Shown one piece after another: positions 20,768 through 28,209 of a stretch of 35,253 bases of DNA; position 1 is the first letter of the stretch, and the number at the start of each line of letters is the position of its first letter. The stretch covers positions 1 to 35,253 of the forward strand of contig LIQL01000076.1 in the NCBI GenBank assembly GCA_001418405.1, read 5' to 3'. This DNA is from Streptomyces diastatochromogenes (GTDB taxonomy: Bacteria > Actinomycetota > Actinomycetes > Streptomycetales > Streptomycetaceae). Below the pieces are notes generated by a model. That model had not been told where the DNA came from. It saw only the letters and a list, made by a program, of their open reading frames with translations, and did no database searches. Position numbers and translations under genes: made by a program.

Positions 20768-20797
20768 GGTGCGGCACTGACAGAACAGTGCCGCACC
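20768..20797 (-). terminator. Perfect intercistronic hairpin
   Basis: GGTGCGGCACTG (20768-20779) and CAGTGCCGCACC (20786-20797) are perfect 12-bp arms around a 6-base loop. It lies between the 219-residue gene and the XRE-ImmA/IrrE gene on the same strand, so it may act as an attenuator that lowers expression of the second gene. No clear T-run follows on the minus strand. Confidence 0.6.
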
Positions 20798-20808
20798 AGG
20801 ACGGACGA

Positions 20809-21468
20809 TCAGCGGAAATCGACGTGGATGTCGATCTCGCCTGGCCCATCTTCGTACGACGGTTCGACTCCGTCCATTTCGAGGGCGGGGAGAGGGATGC
20901 GCCGCTTCCACCTTGTGACGTAACCGTTCGATACCTCACCGGGTAGCGAAAGCTCGTTGTGGATGTGGACCTTCTCGCCGACCTCGGCTCGATACGAGAC
21001 CAGGAACCAGACCTGGAGCTGGTCGATCTCCTCGGCACTCAGGACGATCTCATCGCGGCGCACGGGGCGAGGGAAGAGTTCGAGCTGGTCGTTTGCGGCG
21101 GCGGCCCGCGCCGTGGCAGCACCGCGCTTGCGCAGGTTCCGAGGGAGGTTCGTACGTTCGCCCGTGGCCGCGTCCCCGATCATGACGCCTATGGCAATGG
21201 TCTTCTCCGGGTTGCAGACCACCTCCAGGTGGTCGTGCAACAGCCGCTTCCAGCCCTCGTGCTGGATATGCATCTCGCGAATGATCCGAACGTGCTCCTG
21301 GTAGGCCCGGGTGCCGGCCGTGTTGGCTGGATGGTTCGGGGTCGCGGAGCGGCGGGCGATCTCCCCCGCCCGCAAGGCCGGGTGCAGGTATTCCAGCTTG
21401 GTGCCGAGGGTTGCAAGCTGCGCACCGTGGTCATCAGGCTCAGGCGCAGCAACGGAAAGGACTGTCAT
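20809..21468 (-). CDS. Hypothetical protein, partner of the XRE-ImmA/IrrE gene
   Basis: A 219-residue soluble protein that I do not recognise. The start ATG has GGAGG 5 bases upstream. The N-terminal 30 residues are followed by a basic helical region (RAYQEHVRIIREMHIQHEGW), then VVCNPEKTIAIGVMIGDA, a charged linker (residues about 106-130), and a C-terminal domain predicted to be beta-rich (LQVWFLVSYRAEVGEKVHIH, then VTRWKRRIPLPAL). No signal peptide or membrane segment is visible. It is the first gene of the operon with the XRE-ImmA/IrrE gene, preceded by two CTTATAAG palindromes. Such arrangements occur in repressor-protease systems and in XRE-linked toxin-antitoxin pairs; which applies here cannot be told. 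Confidence 0.75.
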   Translation of the reverse strand: MTVLSVAAPEPDDHGAQLATLGTKLEYLHPALRAGEIARRSATPNHPANTAGTRAYQEHVRIIREMHIQHEGWKRLLHDHLEVVCNPEKTIAIGVMIGDAATGERTNLPRNLRKRGAATARAAAANDQLELFPRPVRRDEIVLSAEEIDQLQVWFLVSYRAEVGEKVHIHNELSLPGEVSNGYVTRWKRRIPLPALEMDGVEPSYEDGPGEIDIHVDFR

Positions 21469-21498
21469 TCAGCCTCCGGGGCGATAGGCACGACGAGC

Positions 21499-21541
21499 TC
21501 TTATAAGAACGCTACCGCATGCGCGGTTCCATCCTTATAAG
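21499..21541. promoter_or_regulatory. Two CTTATAAG palindromes, candidate XRE operators
   Basis: TCTTATAAGA (21499-21508) and CTTATAAG (21534-21541) are identical at their core and 34 bp apart, just over three helical turns. They stand 31-73 bp upstream of the 219-residue gene, where its promoter must be. In GC-rich DNA two identical AT-rich 8-mers this close are unlikely by chance. Confidence 0.55.
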
Positions 21542-22032
21542 CGAAGCACCACAAGTCCGCGTCACGCCAAGCAACTTGACCATTCGCGCCACGGAACCCA
21601 CATCGTCAGCTTGACTGCCGGATGCCCAGCGCCCGCCGCCACTCCGCCTCCGGCGCACCCATCACCTGACAAGGCTTTGGTCCCGCCAGCACACGGCAGA
21701 CGGCTGCCGCTGGAACCAACGCAACGGGGCGCCGATGGCTACGTCTTCAGTCGTGACCAACGCCCCGGCAACTGGCACCACCCTCGATCACGTCGGCGAC
21801 CGCTGCCGCACGCAGCTTCCGCTATCCGCCCTGCGCACAGCCGGCGTCAACGGAGACCTAAGGCTGGATCCGGCCATGCGAGGACCGAGTCACGACTCCG
21901 ATACGGCAGTCGCCGCGTACCGCCGATGCGTTCGAGGAACAAGCGCGCTTCCCGCACTTCGCAATCGCCCGTCCAAAAATCGCTGGCAGATCGTCACTGG
22001 GCTTGCACAGTCGTCGAGTTGGCCGCCCTGGA
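21542..22032. other. Gap with no gene recognised
   Basis: About 490 bp. A plus-strand frame from 21735 is open through to 22508, but its first 390 bases look non-coding (many Ser, Pro and Arg with no domain). I take only the part from 22125 as a gene. Confidence 0.5.
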
Positions 22033-22055
22033 TTGTCAGTGCCGGTCGCTATCGT
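22033..22055 (+). promoter_or_regulatory. RecA-independent DNA-damage (PafBC-type) promoter
   Basis: TTGTCAGTG (22033-22041), 8 bases, TATCGT (22050-22055) is a perfect match to the RecA-NDp motif TTGTCRGTG-N8-TANNNT known from mycobacteria and streptomycetes, which the PafBC activator uses after DNA damage. It lies 70 bp upstream of the GTG of the small membrane protein gene. Confidence 0.75.
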
Positions 22056-22124
22056 CAAGTGTTGAGCCGAGGAACGCCCGGCCCCGTCTGCGGGGTACTC
22101 CCCCTTCACTGCCGAGGACCGCTC

Positions 22125-22508
22125 GTGACCTACGTACGCCCGCACTACCGCCGTGACGGCACCTACGTCAAAGGCCACAACCGTCGCACCCGACCTCGCA
22201 CCGTCCAGCCCCACACGGCATCCCGACGTAACACCCCGCGTCCCGTTCCCGTGTCGCGACCGCGACCAATCACCACCGGCCCGACGACCCATGTCCGTCC
22301 CTACTACCGCTCAGACGGCACCCGCGTACGCGGGCATCGCCGGTCCATCAGCCCTCGCACCCTCGCCATGGCAGCGAGCACCGGAGGAGGTGGTCTCCTG
22401 CTGCTGATACTGCTGGCCTTGGCCGGCGGGCCGGGAACAGGCAGCGAGGCGCCGGCCGGCACGACACCATCGCACTCGGCATCGGTCTCAGCAACGCACA
22501 GCCCGTAG
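22125..22508 (+). CDS. Small membrane protein with duplicated DGT-V-GH motif
   Basis: A 127-residue very basic protein. Two copies of a 17-18-residue motif are visible: YVRPHYRRDGTYVKGHNRR (residues 3-21) and HVRPYYRSDGTRVRGHRR (56-73), with the shared pattern VRPxYRxDGTxVxGHxR. A single hydrophobic helix follows (LLLLILLALAGG, about 91-102), then a short Ser/Thr-rich tail. Single-copy versions of the motif occur in small uncharacterised actinobacterial proteins. I chose GTG 22125 because GAGG lies 8 bases upstream and the motif then begins at residue 3. The basic N-terminal part probably stays in the cytoplasm. The DNA-damage promoter 70 bp upstream suggests induction by genotoxic stress. 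Function unknown. Confidence 0.65.
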   Translation: MTYVRPHYRRDGTYVKGHNRRTRPRTVQPHTASRRNTPRPVPVSRPRPITTGPTTHVRPYYRSDGTRVRGHRRSISPRTLAMAASTGGGGLLLLILLALAGGPGTGSEAPAGTTPSHSASVSATHSP

Positions 22509-22819
22509 ACCCCGGCCCACACGGCGGTAGGCCCCGACAGATCTCACGGGACCTACTGCCGGCCGAGATCAGTCGCGATGACGGCCCCAACCCAAGCAAG
22601 AAGGAGCGCACCAGGAGGTCCTCCCCGCACAGGCGGCGTGGACCGCAGTCGATGTGCCGCTTCTCGCTGACGTACCCGTTCTCCCCATTGCGGGCGGGGG
22701 TCGTTCGAGGGGCACACATTGCCGTTCGTTCACAGGAGACCACCGATGCACGAGGCCCGCCCGCACCGCCCCCACACCCTGCATAGAGCCGAAAGAGTGG
22801 CCGTCGACACTGTGAGCCC
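22509..22819. other. Gap with no confident gene
   Basis: A 40-codon frame from ATG 22746 has AGGAG upstream but runs through the GGGACTT repeats and shows no domain. I see nothing else of note. Confidence 0.4.
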
Positions 22820-22822
22820 CTT

Positions 22823-22840
22823 GGGACTTTTCTGGGACTT
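22823..22840 (+). repeat. Paired GGGACTT repeats, right arm sites
   Basis: GGGACTT occurs at 22823-22829 and 22834-22840, an 11-bp period, as at the left end (9066-9087). The flanking bases are also alike (TTGGGACTTT then TCTGGGACTTC). They lie about 104 bp inside the right att core. Confidence 0.5.
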
Positions 22841-22943
22841 CCGGCTGCATCAACAGGCACGAGCGTGAAACAGCTGCAAGGCCATCAGTGCAGGTCAGCG
22901 CCCCGCAGCCACCCATCGCGGCAGGCCACCGGGCTGGCTGGTC

Positions 22944-22960
22944 TCTTCCGGGACATCTGA
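22944..22960 (+). repeat. Right att-like core (attR)
   Basis: TCTTCCGGGACATCTGA matches the last 17 bases of the murA-like gene at 16 of 17 positions, including the stop codon. No reading frame of murA precedes it here, so it is an isolated 3'-end copy, as expected at the far end of an insertion. Confidence 0.6.
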
Positions 22961-22977
22961 ACGCGCTTCGGGTTAGT

Positions 22978-23031
22978 GCCGCCGCACCTTGTCTGAGCTG
23001 CTACTTGGCGGGTCAGACGGGGTGCGGCGGC
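22978..23031. terminator. Large hairpin to the right of the right att core
   Basis: GCCGCCGCACC (22978-22988) pairs with GGTGCGGCGGC (23021-23031), and GTCTGA with TCAGAC. It begins 18 bases after the att core, as the left hairpin begins 8 bases after its core, and the inner sequences are recognisably related. It may be the original murA terminator or part of a second element. Confidence 0.6.
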
Positions 23032-23037
23032 TTCCGT

Positions 23038-23055
23038 GGGGCTTCTCCGGGGCAG
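23038..23055 (+). repeat. Degenerate copy of the GGGACTT repeat pair
   Basis: GGGGCTT (23038-23044) and GGGGCAG (23049-23055) keep the 11-bp period of the arm-site pairs, directly after the hairpin, as at the left end. Confidence 0.35.
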
Positions 23056-24238
23056 CGTCGCTCATCCGGCTTCGGCAGCCAGTCGGGCCGATACCGCATC
23101 GCCATCGCCATCATGCTCCGGAAGGGGAAGGTTCCTTCAGGACGACGTCGAGAGTGCCATTTCAGCGTCGAGATATCGCCCATACCGCGCACAGCGCACA
23201 TTATGCGCACTCGTCAAGAACATAGGTCGGCGGCGCTTTTCGGCACCTTCAAGGATCGCCATGCACTCCACTTGGTGGGTCATCGAGAACACCTGTGGGC
23301 CATCGAGAACACATGGGGCCAATCAGCGAACCGCCCGTCTGCTCCGCGCTTCACCGCCCATCCCGGCATTCCGGCCCGTGGGGACTCCTCCCTTCCGGTA
23401 TGCCGTGAGCTCATCCGGCGTCGGTTCCCTTGAAGTTGACATCTCCGAAAGCCGACACAAGAGGCCGAACACACACGAATTCACGTGCCCAAGGCGACGC
23501 CAGCGCACCCGACGCTCCGGCTTGGTCCGCTCCTCGCCCTCCCTGCGCTGAGGGGTCACGCTCGACGACGAGACGCGCGCAGCGCTCCGGATGGGTGGAC
23601 TGCGAAAACGCCTGCCGGCCGCCCGGGCCGGTAAACGGACCCTGGGGCGAGACTCGGGGGAATCCTTAATGCAGCGCACCGCAGTGGTGTTGACCGTCCT
23701 CCGCGAGTGTGGCAGGCGTGGCCCGCCGCCAGAACGGCCGTATCGGTGATTTTCAAGGGCCAGTTGCATCTGACGGCCTACCGCACGTTGCACTTCAATA
23801 CGGGTGCGATGACGCCGAGGGCACCGGAGAGACCGCGATGAAATATCTATGAAAAAGATCGTTCTCATCATCGACATGGTTCGCCATGAACGGTGGCGAT
23901 GGAGTCCGTTCAGGAGGGCTCGCATCCAGAAAAGGCCGCCGCAAAGCCCTTAGGAATGCAAAGCGTGGCGGGCCGTCATCCCGAAGATGATCTCCCAGCA
24001 TGACACCGTGTTCCCGAACGGGAGCACACCGGACGGCCAGCGGATTCACAACGGTTCGCCACTCAAGAGCGGCCCCCGCCCTGCCCGGTCTCGGCGCCCA
24101 GGCAGTTCGGGGCGCCGTCGGCGTCGCCCGCCACACCCGTTCCCGCCCCCGCTACCGCTCCACACCCGGTCGGCGAACCCCCGTAAGGCCCCAACGACCC
24201 GCTACTCGCACTCCGGAGCAACGGGGTTGCAACGACAC
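23056..24238. other. Decayed accessory DNA, no intact gene
   Basis: About 1.2 kb with only short overlapping frames on both strands and locally lower GC. Apart from a 20-bp tandem duplication (23277-23316) I see no structure. It probably represents remains of mobile DNA. Confidence 0.5.
23277..23316 (+). repeat. Two tandem 20-bp repeats
   Basis: Units begin GGGTCATCGAGAACAC (23277) and GGGCCATCGAGAACAC (23297), with 17 of 20 positions alike. Short spaced direct repeats of this kind occur at the ends of some insertion sequences, but no transposase is next to them. Confidence 0.4.
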
Positions 24239-24382
24239 CTTGCAGCCGAGCAAAACGCGTCGGCTGCGTTCGCGTCGGCATGTCGTGAGCACGGCATACG
24301 TCGCTCGGTGGGGCGCGTCGGATTTAGCTTCGACAATGCCCTGACGGAATCCTTTTTCGTGAGCATCACAGGTGAACCCCGC
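24239..24382 (+). pseudogene. IS3-family transposase relic
   Basis: About 45 codons carry the C-terminal rve signature: AFASACREHGIRRSVGRVG then FDNALTESFF, with the catalytic Glu of the DDE triad in TESFF. The rest of the transposase is absent on both sides, so this is a decayed fragment. Confidence 0.7.
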
Positions 24383-24624
24383 TACGTCCGAACGGTAGTT
24401 GGGCAATCGAGGCGCGGGCCCATACCGGCGTACTGGAGCGCCGCCCCAACGGGGAACCCGGGGCTATGGACTCGCGCGTTTGATCGAGTAGGATCCACAT
24501 CAACGCTCGGCAAACCAGCCCGTTTGGGTCCAGCTTGTCGCCTCCACAGCACCACCCTGTCGACCAGCGGGGCCGATGCTTGGTGATCCATTCGCATGCC
24601 GCGAGGTACGCCGGGCGCTGTACA

Positions 24625-24630
24625 TATAAT
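24625..24630 (+). promoter_or_regulatory. Consensus -10 ahead of the cluster regulator
   Basis: TATAAT lies 20 bases upstream of the regulator's ATG. No good -35 is visible 17 bp upstream, so an activator or an extended -10 may be needed. GGGGGAGG (24635-24642) serves as a strong ribosome site 7 bases before the ATG. Confidence 0.45.
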
Positions 24631-24649
24631 TCTTGGGGGAGGATTAACT

Positions 24650-26017
24650 ATGCTGGTTCCGAACGGCCACTTTCTGCACGACAGAAAAGACATCCACCGG
24701 CTGCGGAACTTCCTGATCAATCAGCGCAAGATCTCCGGATGGACCCAGGAGGAGCTCTCCGAGCGCTCCGGCGTCAGCGTCCGCACGATCCGCAACCTGG
24801 AGACCGGCTCCAACACCAACCCGCGCCGCACCTCGGTGGACCTGCTGCTCTCCGCCTTCGGCGCGACCGCAACCGCCGCCGAGACGGCCTTCTGGGGCAG
24901 CACCGGCTGGCCGGCAGTGCCCGAGCAACGTACCGAGTCGCACCTTTCGCACGCCCTGGAGCTGCCGCCCTGGTACGGGCCCTGGCTGCTCAACGATCCG
25001 CTGGTGGGCCGGCAGACCGACCTGCGGCACGTCGTGGCCACCGTACAGCGCAGTCGGCTCGTGGCCCTGACCGGAGCAGGCGGGGTGGGCAAGTCCCGGC
25101 TGGCGCACGCGGCCGCGGTCCAGCTGCGCCCGCTGTTCCGGGAGGGGGTGGCCGTCGCCGACCTGCACGACTGCCCGCCCGAGCACCTTGATTCCTCGCG
25201 CGCAGGCAGTGAACTGATGCGCATCGTGCGGGAGTTGGACGGTGAGGACGGCTTCCTGCGCGGCGGCTCGTGGACCGGGTCCCGGCTCCTGGTGCTCGAC
25301 AACGCCGAGCACGTCGTCCAGCACACGGCTCGGATCGCGCGGAACCTGCTCAGCGAGCATCCGGGTCTCCATCTGCTGATCACCTCCCGTCGCACGCCGT
25401 CCGTCGGTGCCGCGGAGACCTGGGATGTCGAGCCGCTGCGGGTGGACGGACCGGAGGACGGCGAGACGGCCGTACCGAGTGCGGTGGAACACTTCCTGCG
25501 CCGGGTGCAGGCCGGCCTGCCGACCCTCGACCTGAGCGACCATCTGCCGTTGGTCACCCGCCTGTGCCGGCTGCTCGACGGAATACCGCTGGCCCTGGAC
25601 ATTGCGGCCCAGCGGCTCAGGTCGCTTCCGCTGACGTCGCTCGTGCAGAGCGGCAACCTCTTCCCCCTGCTGGACCAGGTCGACGCGGGCCGCCTGTCCC
25701 GGCACCGCACGCTCTCGGAGAGCGTGCGGTGGAGTTACGACCTGCTCCCCGCGCCGCACCAGGAACTGCTGCACGAACTCGTCGCGTTACAGAGCCCGTT
25801 CTCCCTGGACGACGTGCTCAGGGTCCAGCAGGGCCAACCCGACGCGACGCAGGTCGCTCACCTCCTCGCAGACCTCGCCGATGCCTCGCTGGTCCACATC
25901 GAACGGCGACTGCATTACACGTACCGGGTCCATGCACTCGTACGGCACTGGCTGCTCACCCACGCGCGGCGGCCCAGCCCGGCGGGAGGCGCCGCACCCC
26001 TCGGACTTGGCCGCTAG
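24650..26017 (+). CDS. XRE-HTH / NB-ARC-type ATPase transcriptional regulator
   Basis: A 455-residue regulator. Residues about 14-60 form an XRE helix-turn-helix (KISGWTQEELSERSGVSVRT). A STAND/NB-ARC-like ATPase follows: Walker A ALTGAGGVGKSRLA with Lys148, Walker B RLLVLDNAEHV near 210-220, a sensor-like LLITSRR, and GIPLALDIAAQRLRSL (the GxPLAL motif of NB-ARC proteins). The C-terminal helical part ends after LVRHWLLTHA without TPR repeats, so it is shorter than AfsR-type regulators. Such proteins usually activate the cluster next to them. It has its own AT-rich -10 and strong ribosome site, and converges on the acyl-CoA dehydrogenase gene across a terminator. It is the left edge of the biosynthetic cluster. 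Confidence 0.88.
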   Translation: MLVPNGHFLHDRKDIHRLRNFLINQRKISGWTQEELSERSGVSVRTIRNLETGSNTNPRRTSVDLLLSAFGATATAAETAFWGSTGWPAVPEQRTESHLSHALELPPWYGPWLLNDPLVGRQTDLRHVVATVQRSRLVALTGAGGVGKSRLAHAAAVQLRPLFREGVAVADLHDCPPEHLDSSRAGSELMRIVRELDGEDGFLRGGSWTGSRLLVLDNAEHVVQHTARIARNLLSEHPGLHLLITSRRTPSVGAAETWDVEPLRVDGPEDGETAVPSAVEHFLRRVQAGLPTLDLSDHLPLVTRLCRLLDGIPLALDIAAQRLRSLPLTSLVQSGNLFPLLDQVDAGRLSRHRTLSESVRWSYDLLPAPHQELLHELVALQSPFSLDDVLRVQQGQPDATQVAHLLADLADASLVHIERRLHYTYRVHALVRHWLLTHARRPSPAGGAAPLGLGR

Positions 26018-26032
26018 GGCCCCGGACGGATC

Positions 26033-26068
26033 CCGGGTGGGGTGTGGAAGGGCCGGCACCCCGCCCGG
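26033..26068. terminator. Bidirectional terminator
   Basis: CCGGGTGGGGTG (26033-26044) pairs with CACCCCGCCCGG (26057-26068), with one G-T pair and a 12-base loop. It lies between the convergent regulator and acyl-CoA dehydrogenase genes. Confidence 0.7.
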
Positions 26069-26119
26069 ACGACAGGAACCACCAGAGCCTCGAACGCCGC
26101 GGCGCATCCGGAGCACTGC

Positions 26120-27868
26120 TCAGGCCCCCGACTGCCCGGCGGCCTCCTTGACCGTCCGGAGCGAGAAGTACTCCGCCGCGTCGAGACTCGACATGATCCG
26201 CTCTTCCAGCCAGGGCAGGAACGTCTCGTCCAGTACGGCCTCCGGCTGCAACCGCTGCAACAGCCGCTGGAGCACCAGCACCAGCCAACCACTGCCGCCC
26301 GTCTCCGCGCGCTCCTGCCCGAAGGTGTGGAGCCAGGTGTAGAGGCAGGACGCCGCCGCGTGGTAGACGCAGTGCTCGGCGGCCCGGTCCTGCCCATCCG
26401 TCGTCGCCGCGTCGAGCGATGCGGCGGCGAGGTGCGTGTAGAACGCCGTCCGGCGCGCGGACAACTCGCCGACGACCTTGGCGAGCGCCGTGCCCTCGGG
26501 TTCCGGAAGCTCGTGCTCCGCGATCCGCAGCGCCTCCTCGACGGCCGGGTTCCATCCGCGGGTGATCTCGTCCTCGGCAGCGCTGGTCAGCCGCAGTTCC
26601 CGCCCCGAGGGGTGCCACACGGGTGCTTCCTCGGACCAGTCGAAGAGCTGCCGCAGCACGTCCTCGCCGCCTCGGGAAGGCCGGTCGGCCACCCGGGCCA
26701 CGGCCGGGAGCTGGGAGGCGATGCTGTGCAGGTTGACGTGGGTGGTGCCCTCGAAGATGCTCGCGATCGCGTGGTCGCGCTGGAGCTTCTGGAAGACGCC
26801 GGAGGCCACGCCCTCGCGCAGGTAGCTGCGTGCGCCCAGGACCCGGGCGCACTCCTGGACGACCTGCTCGCCGAGTGTCGGGACGAGGTACTTGACCACG
26901 GAGGACCACAGGCTGAGCCGGGACGGCGCGACGGACAGCGAGCGCGCCACGGGGAGCGCCGTGCACTCGGCGATCAGCAGGTCGAGGTACGAGTCGACCA
27001 GGTGCCGCCGGATCACCGGCAGCCGATAGATCTCCTGCCCGTACAGGATCCGCTCCCGCGCGTGGCGCAGTGCGATCCGCAGGACGGAGTCCATGGTGCC
27101 GAGCGACAGTCCGCCGATCGCCGTGCGGGTGATCTGGAGGACCTGGAGGATCTCGACCAGGCCCGCGCCGGGGCGGCCGAGCAGCGACCCGGCGGGCACC
27201 CTGGTGTCCTGGAAGGTGATGCCGCTGAGGTCGTGTCCGCGCAGGCCCACGGTCCGCACGAAGGGGTGATTGTCCCAACTGCCGTCGTCCAGTTCCTCCT
27301 TGTCGAGCAGCAGCAACGACGAACCCGCGCCCTCGACGGCGGCGTAGACGGTGACGAAGCGGCCGCGGGTGGCGTTGCCGACGGGCCACTTCTCGCCGGT
27401 CAACAGGTATCCGCCGGCGTGCGGCACCGCCGCGGTCTCGTTGGTGCCCAGGTCGCTGCCGTGGTCCGGTTCGGACACCGCGAAGCAGGCGAGGTCGCCG
27501 CCGAGGATGCCCCGTGCGACCTTCGCGCGCTGCTCCGCGTCGCCCCACAGCCACACCGGGTTGACGCCGAGGACCGCGGAGCCGAACATCACCGCGACGG
27601 TCAGGTTGCGGCGCGAGAGCGACCGGGTCAGCAGGAAGAGCTGCTCCAGGTTCCGCAGCCGGCCGCCGAACTCCTCGGGCACCAGGTACTGCGCGAACCC
27701 CCAGGACCTGACGAGGTCCACCGCGCCGGGCGGCAGTTCACCGTTCTCCTCGTGCGCGACCATCGCGGCGTAGCTGAACGGGCCGCTGTCGGCGGTCGGG
27801 TCGCCCAGCGCCCGGTCCAGATCGGCGGCCAGTGCGTAGGCCGGGCGGTCGAAGGCGCGGTCCGTCAT
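26120..27868 (-). CDS. Acyl-CoA dehydrogenase (large, C-terminally extended)
   Basis: A 582-residue flavoprotein that would introduce an alpha,beta double bond into an acyl thioester. Family blocks are clear: ACFAVSEPDHGSDL (about 127-140), GEKWPVGNATRG, GHDLSGITFQDTRVP, and FEGTTHVNL, where Glu373 is the likely catalytic base. Standard family members are about 380-400 residues; here about 180 extra C-terminal residues (helical, acidic) follow, as in long FadE-type enzymes. It overlaps the upstream acyl-carrier-protein gene by 4 bases (ATGA), so the two are translationally coupled and the substrate is probably bound to that carrier protein rather than to CoA. It forms the leftward operon of the cluster. 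Confidence 0.92.
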   Translation of the reverse strand: MTDRAFDRPAYALAADLDRALGDPTADSGPFSYAAMVAHEENGELPPGAVDLVRSWGFAQYLVPEEFGGRLRNLEQLFLLTRSLSRRNLTVAVMFGSAVLGVNPVWLWGDAEQRAKVARGILGGDLACFAVSEPDHGSDLGTNETAAVPHAGGYLLTGEKWPVGNATRGRFVTVYAAVEGAGSSLLLLDKEELDDGSWDNHPFVRTVGLRGHDLSGITFQDTRVPAGSLLGRPGAGLVEILQVLQITRTAIGGLSLGTMDSVLRIALRHARERILYGQEIYRLPVIRRHLVDSYLDLLIAECTALPVARSLSVAPSRLSLWSSVVKYLVPTLGEQVVQECARVLGARSYLREGVASGVFQKLQRDHAIASIFEGTTHVNLHSIASQLPAVARVADRPSRGGEDVLRQLFDWSEEAPVWHPSGRELRLTSAAEDEITRGWNPAVEEALRIAEHELPEPEGTALAKVVGELSARRTAFYTHLAAASLDAATTDGQDRAAEHCVYHAAASCLYTWLHTFGQERAETGGSGWLVLVLQRLLQRLQPEAVLDETFLPWLEERIMSSLDAAEYFSLRTVKEAAGQSGA

Positions 27869-28209
27869 GCCGCGGGGCCCTCGAAACCGTAGCGGGCGAA
27901 CATGCCGGCGACGTCGTCGTCCGCGGGGAGGGTCGCCCTGCCTTCGGCCACCTCGGCGCCGACCAGCTCGATCACGTCGCTGACGCGCTCCAGCCGCATG
28001 GCCTCCTCGGGGTTGAGCGACCGCAGGCCGTACAGCTCCTCCAGGTTGTAGCCGAGTTCCGCGAGGACGAGCGAGTGGAAGCCGAGGTCGCCGACGAGGC
28101 GGTGGTCCGCCTCGACCTGGTCGACTTTGCGCGGTGCGATCAGCCGCACGAGTCCGCTCACCACGGGAGCGACGGCTTCGTTGCCGAGGGCGGCAGGGGT
28201 CTGAGTCAT
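27865..28209 (-). CDS. Acyl carrier protein (114 residues)
   Basis: A small acidic four-helix carrier protein. The phosphopantetheine site is Ser46 in GDLGFHSLVLAEL; the usual Asp before Ser is His here, which is also seen in some carrier proteins of secondary metabolism. The C-terminal tail (DDDVAGMFARYGFEGPAA) is longer than in fatty-acid ACP. The start ATG (28207-28209) opens the leftward operon. The 4-base overlap with the acyl-CoA dehydrogenase gene points to joint action: this ACP likely carries the acyl chain that is desaturated. It would need activation by a phosphopantetheinyl transferase from elsewhere in the genome. Confidence 0.88.
   Translation of the reverse strand: MTQTPAALGNEAVAPVVSGLVRLIAPRKVDQVEADHRLVGDLGFHSLVLAELGYNLEELYGLRSLNPEEAMRLERVSDVIELVGAEVAEGRATLPADDDVAGMFARYGFEGPAA

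Larger units (their letters stand above)
8982..22960. mobile_element. Putative integrative element inserted at the 3' end of the murA-like gene
   Basis: The boundaries are a 17-bp direct repeat: TCTTCCGGGACATTTGA (8982-8998, ending exactly at the murA stop) and TCTTCCGGGACATCTGA (22944-22960). Inside each end lie two GGGACTT repeats with an 11-bp period, resembling recombinase arm sites, and a truncated tyrosine recombinase lies 150 bp inside the left end. The cargo is non-housekeeping: pseudogenes, an IS, defence-like genes and orphan small genes. The recombinase lacks its N-terminal half, so the element should be immobile unless helped in trans. I see no replication or transfer genes. Confidence 0.6.

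Noticed and set aside
22746..22868. A 40-residue frame with an AGGAG ribosome site
   Set aside because: It runs through the GGGACTT arm-type repeats and has no recognisable domain; too weak to call a gene.
8982..22960. Element as a self-transmissible AICE
   Set aside because: No FtsK-like transfer protein, replication initiator or excisionase is visible, and the integrase is truncated.
23277..23316. The 20-bp tandem repeats as a possible CRISPR array or iteron origin
   Set aside because: Only two units with no spacers and no cas or rep gene nearby; more like an IS end or chance duplication.
24650..26017. Regulator as an AfsR/SARP-type protein
   Set aside because: The N-terminus is an XRE helix-turn-helix, not an OmpR-like plus BTAD pair, and no TPR repeats follow the ATPase.
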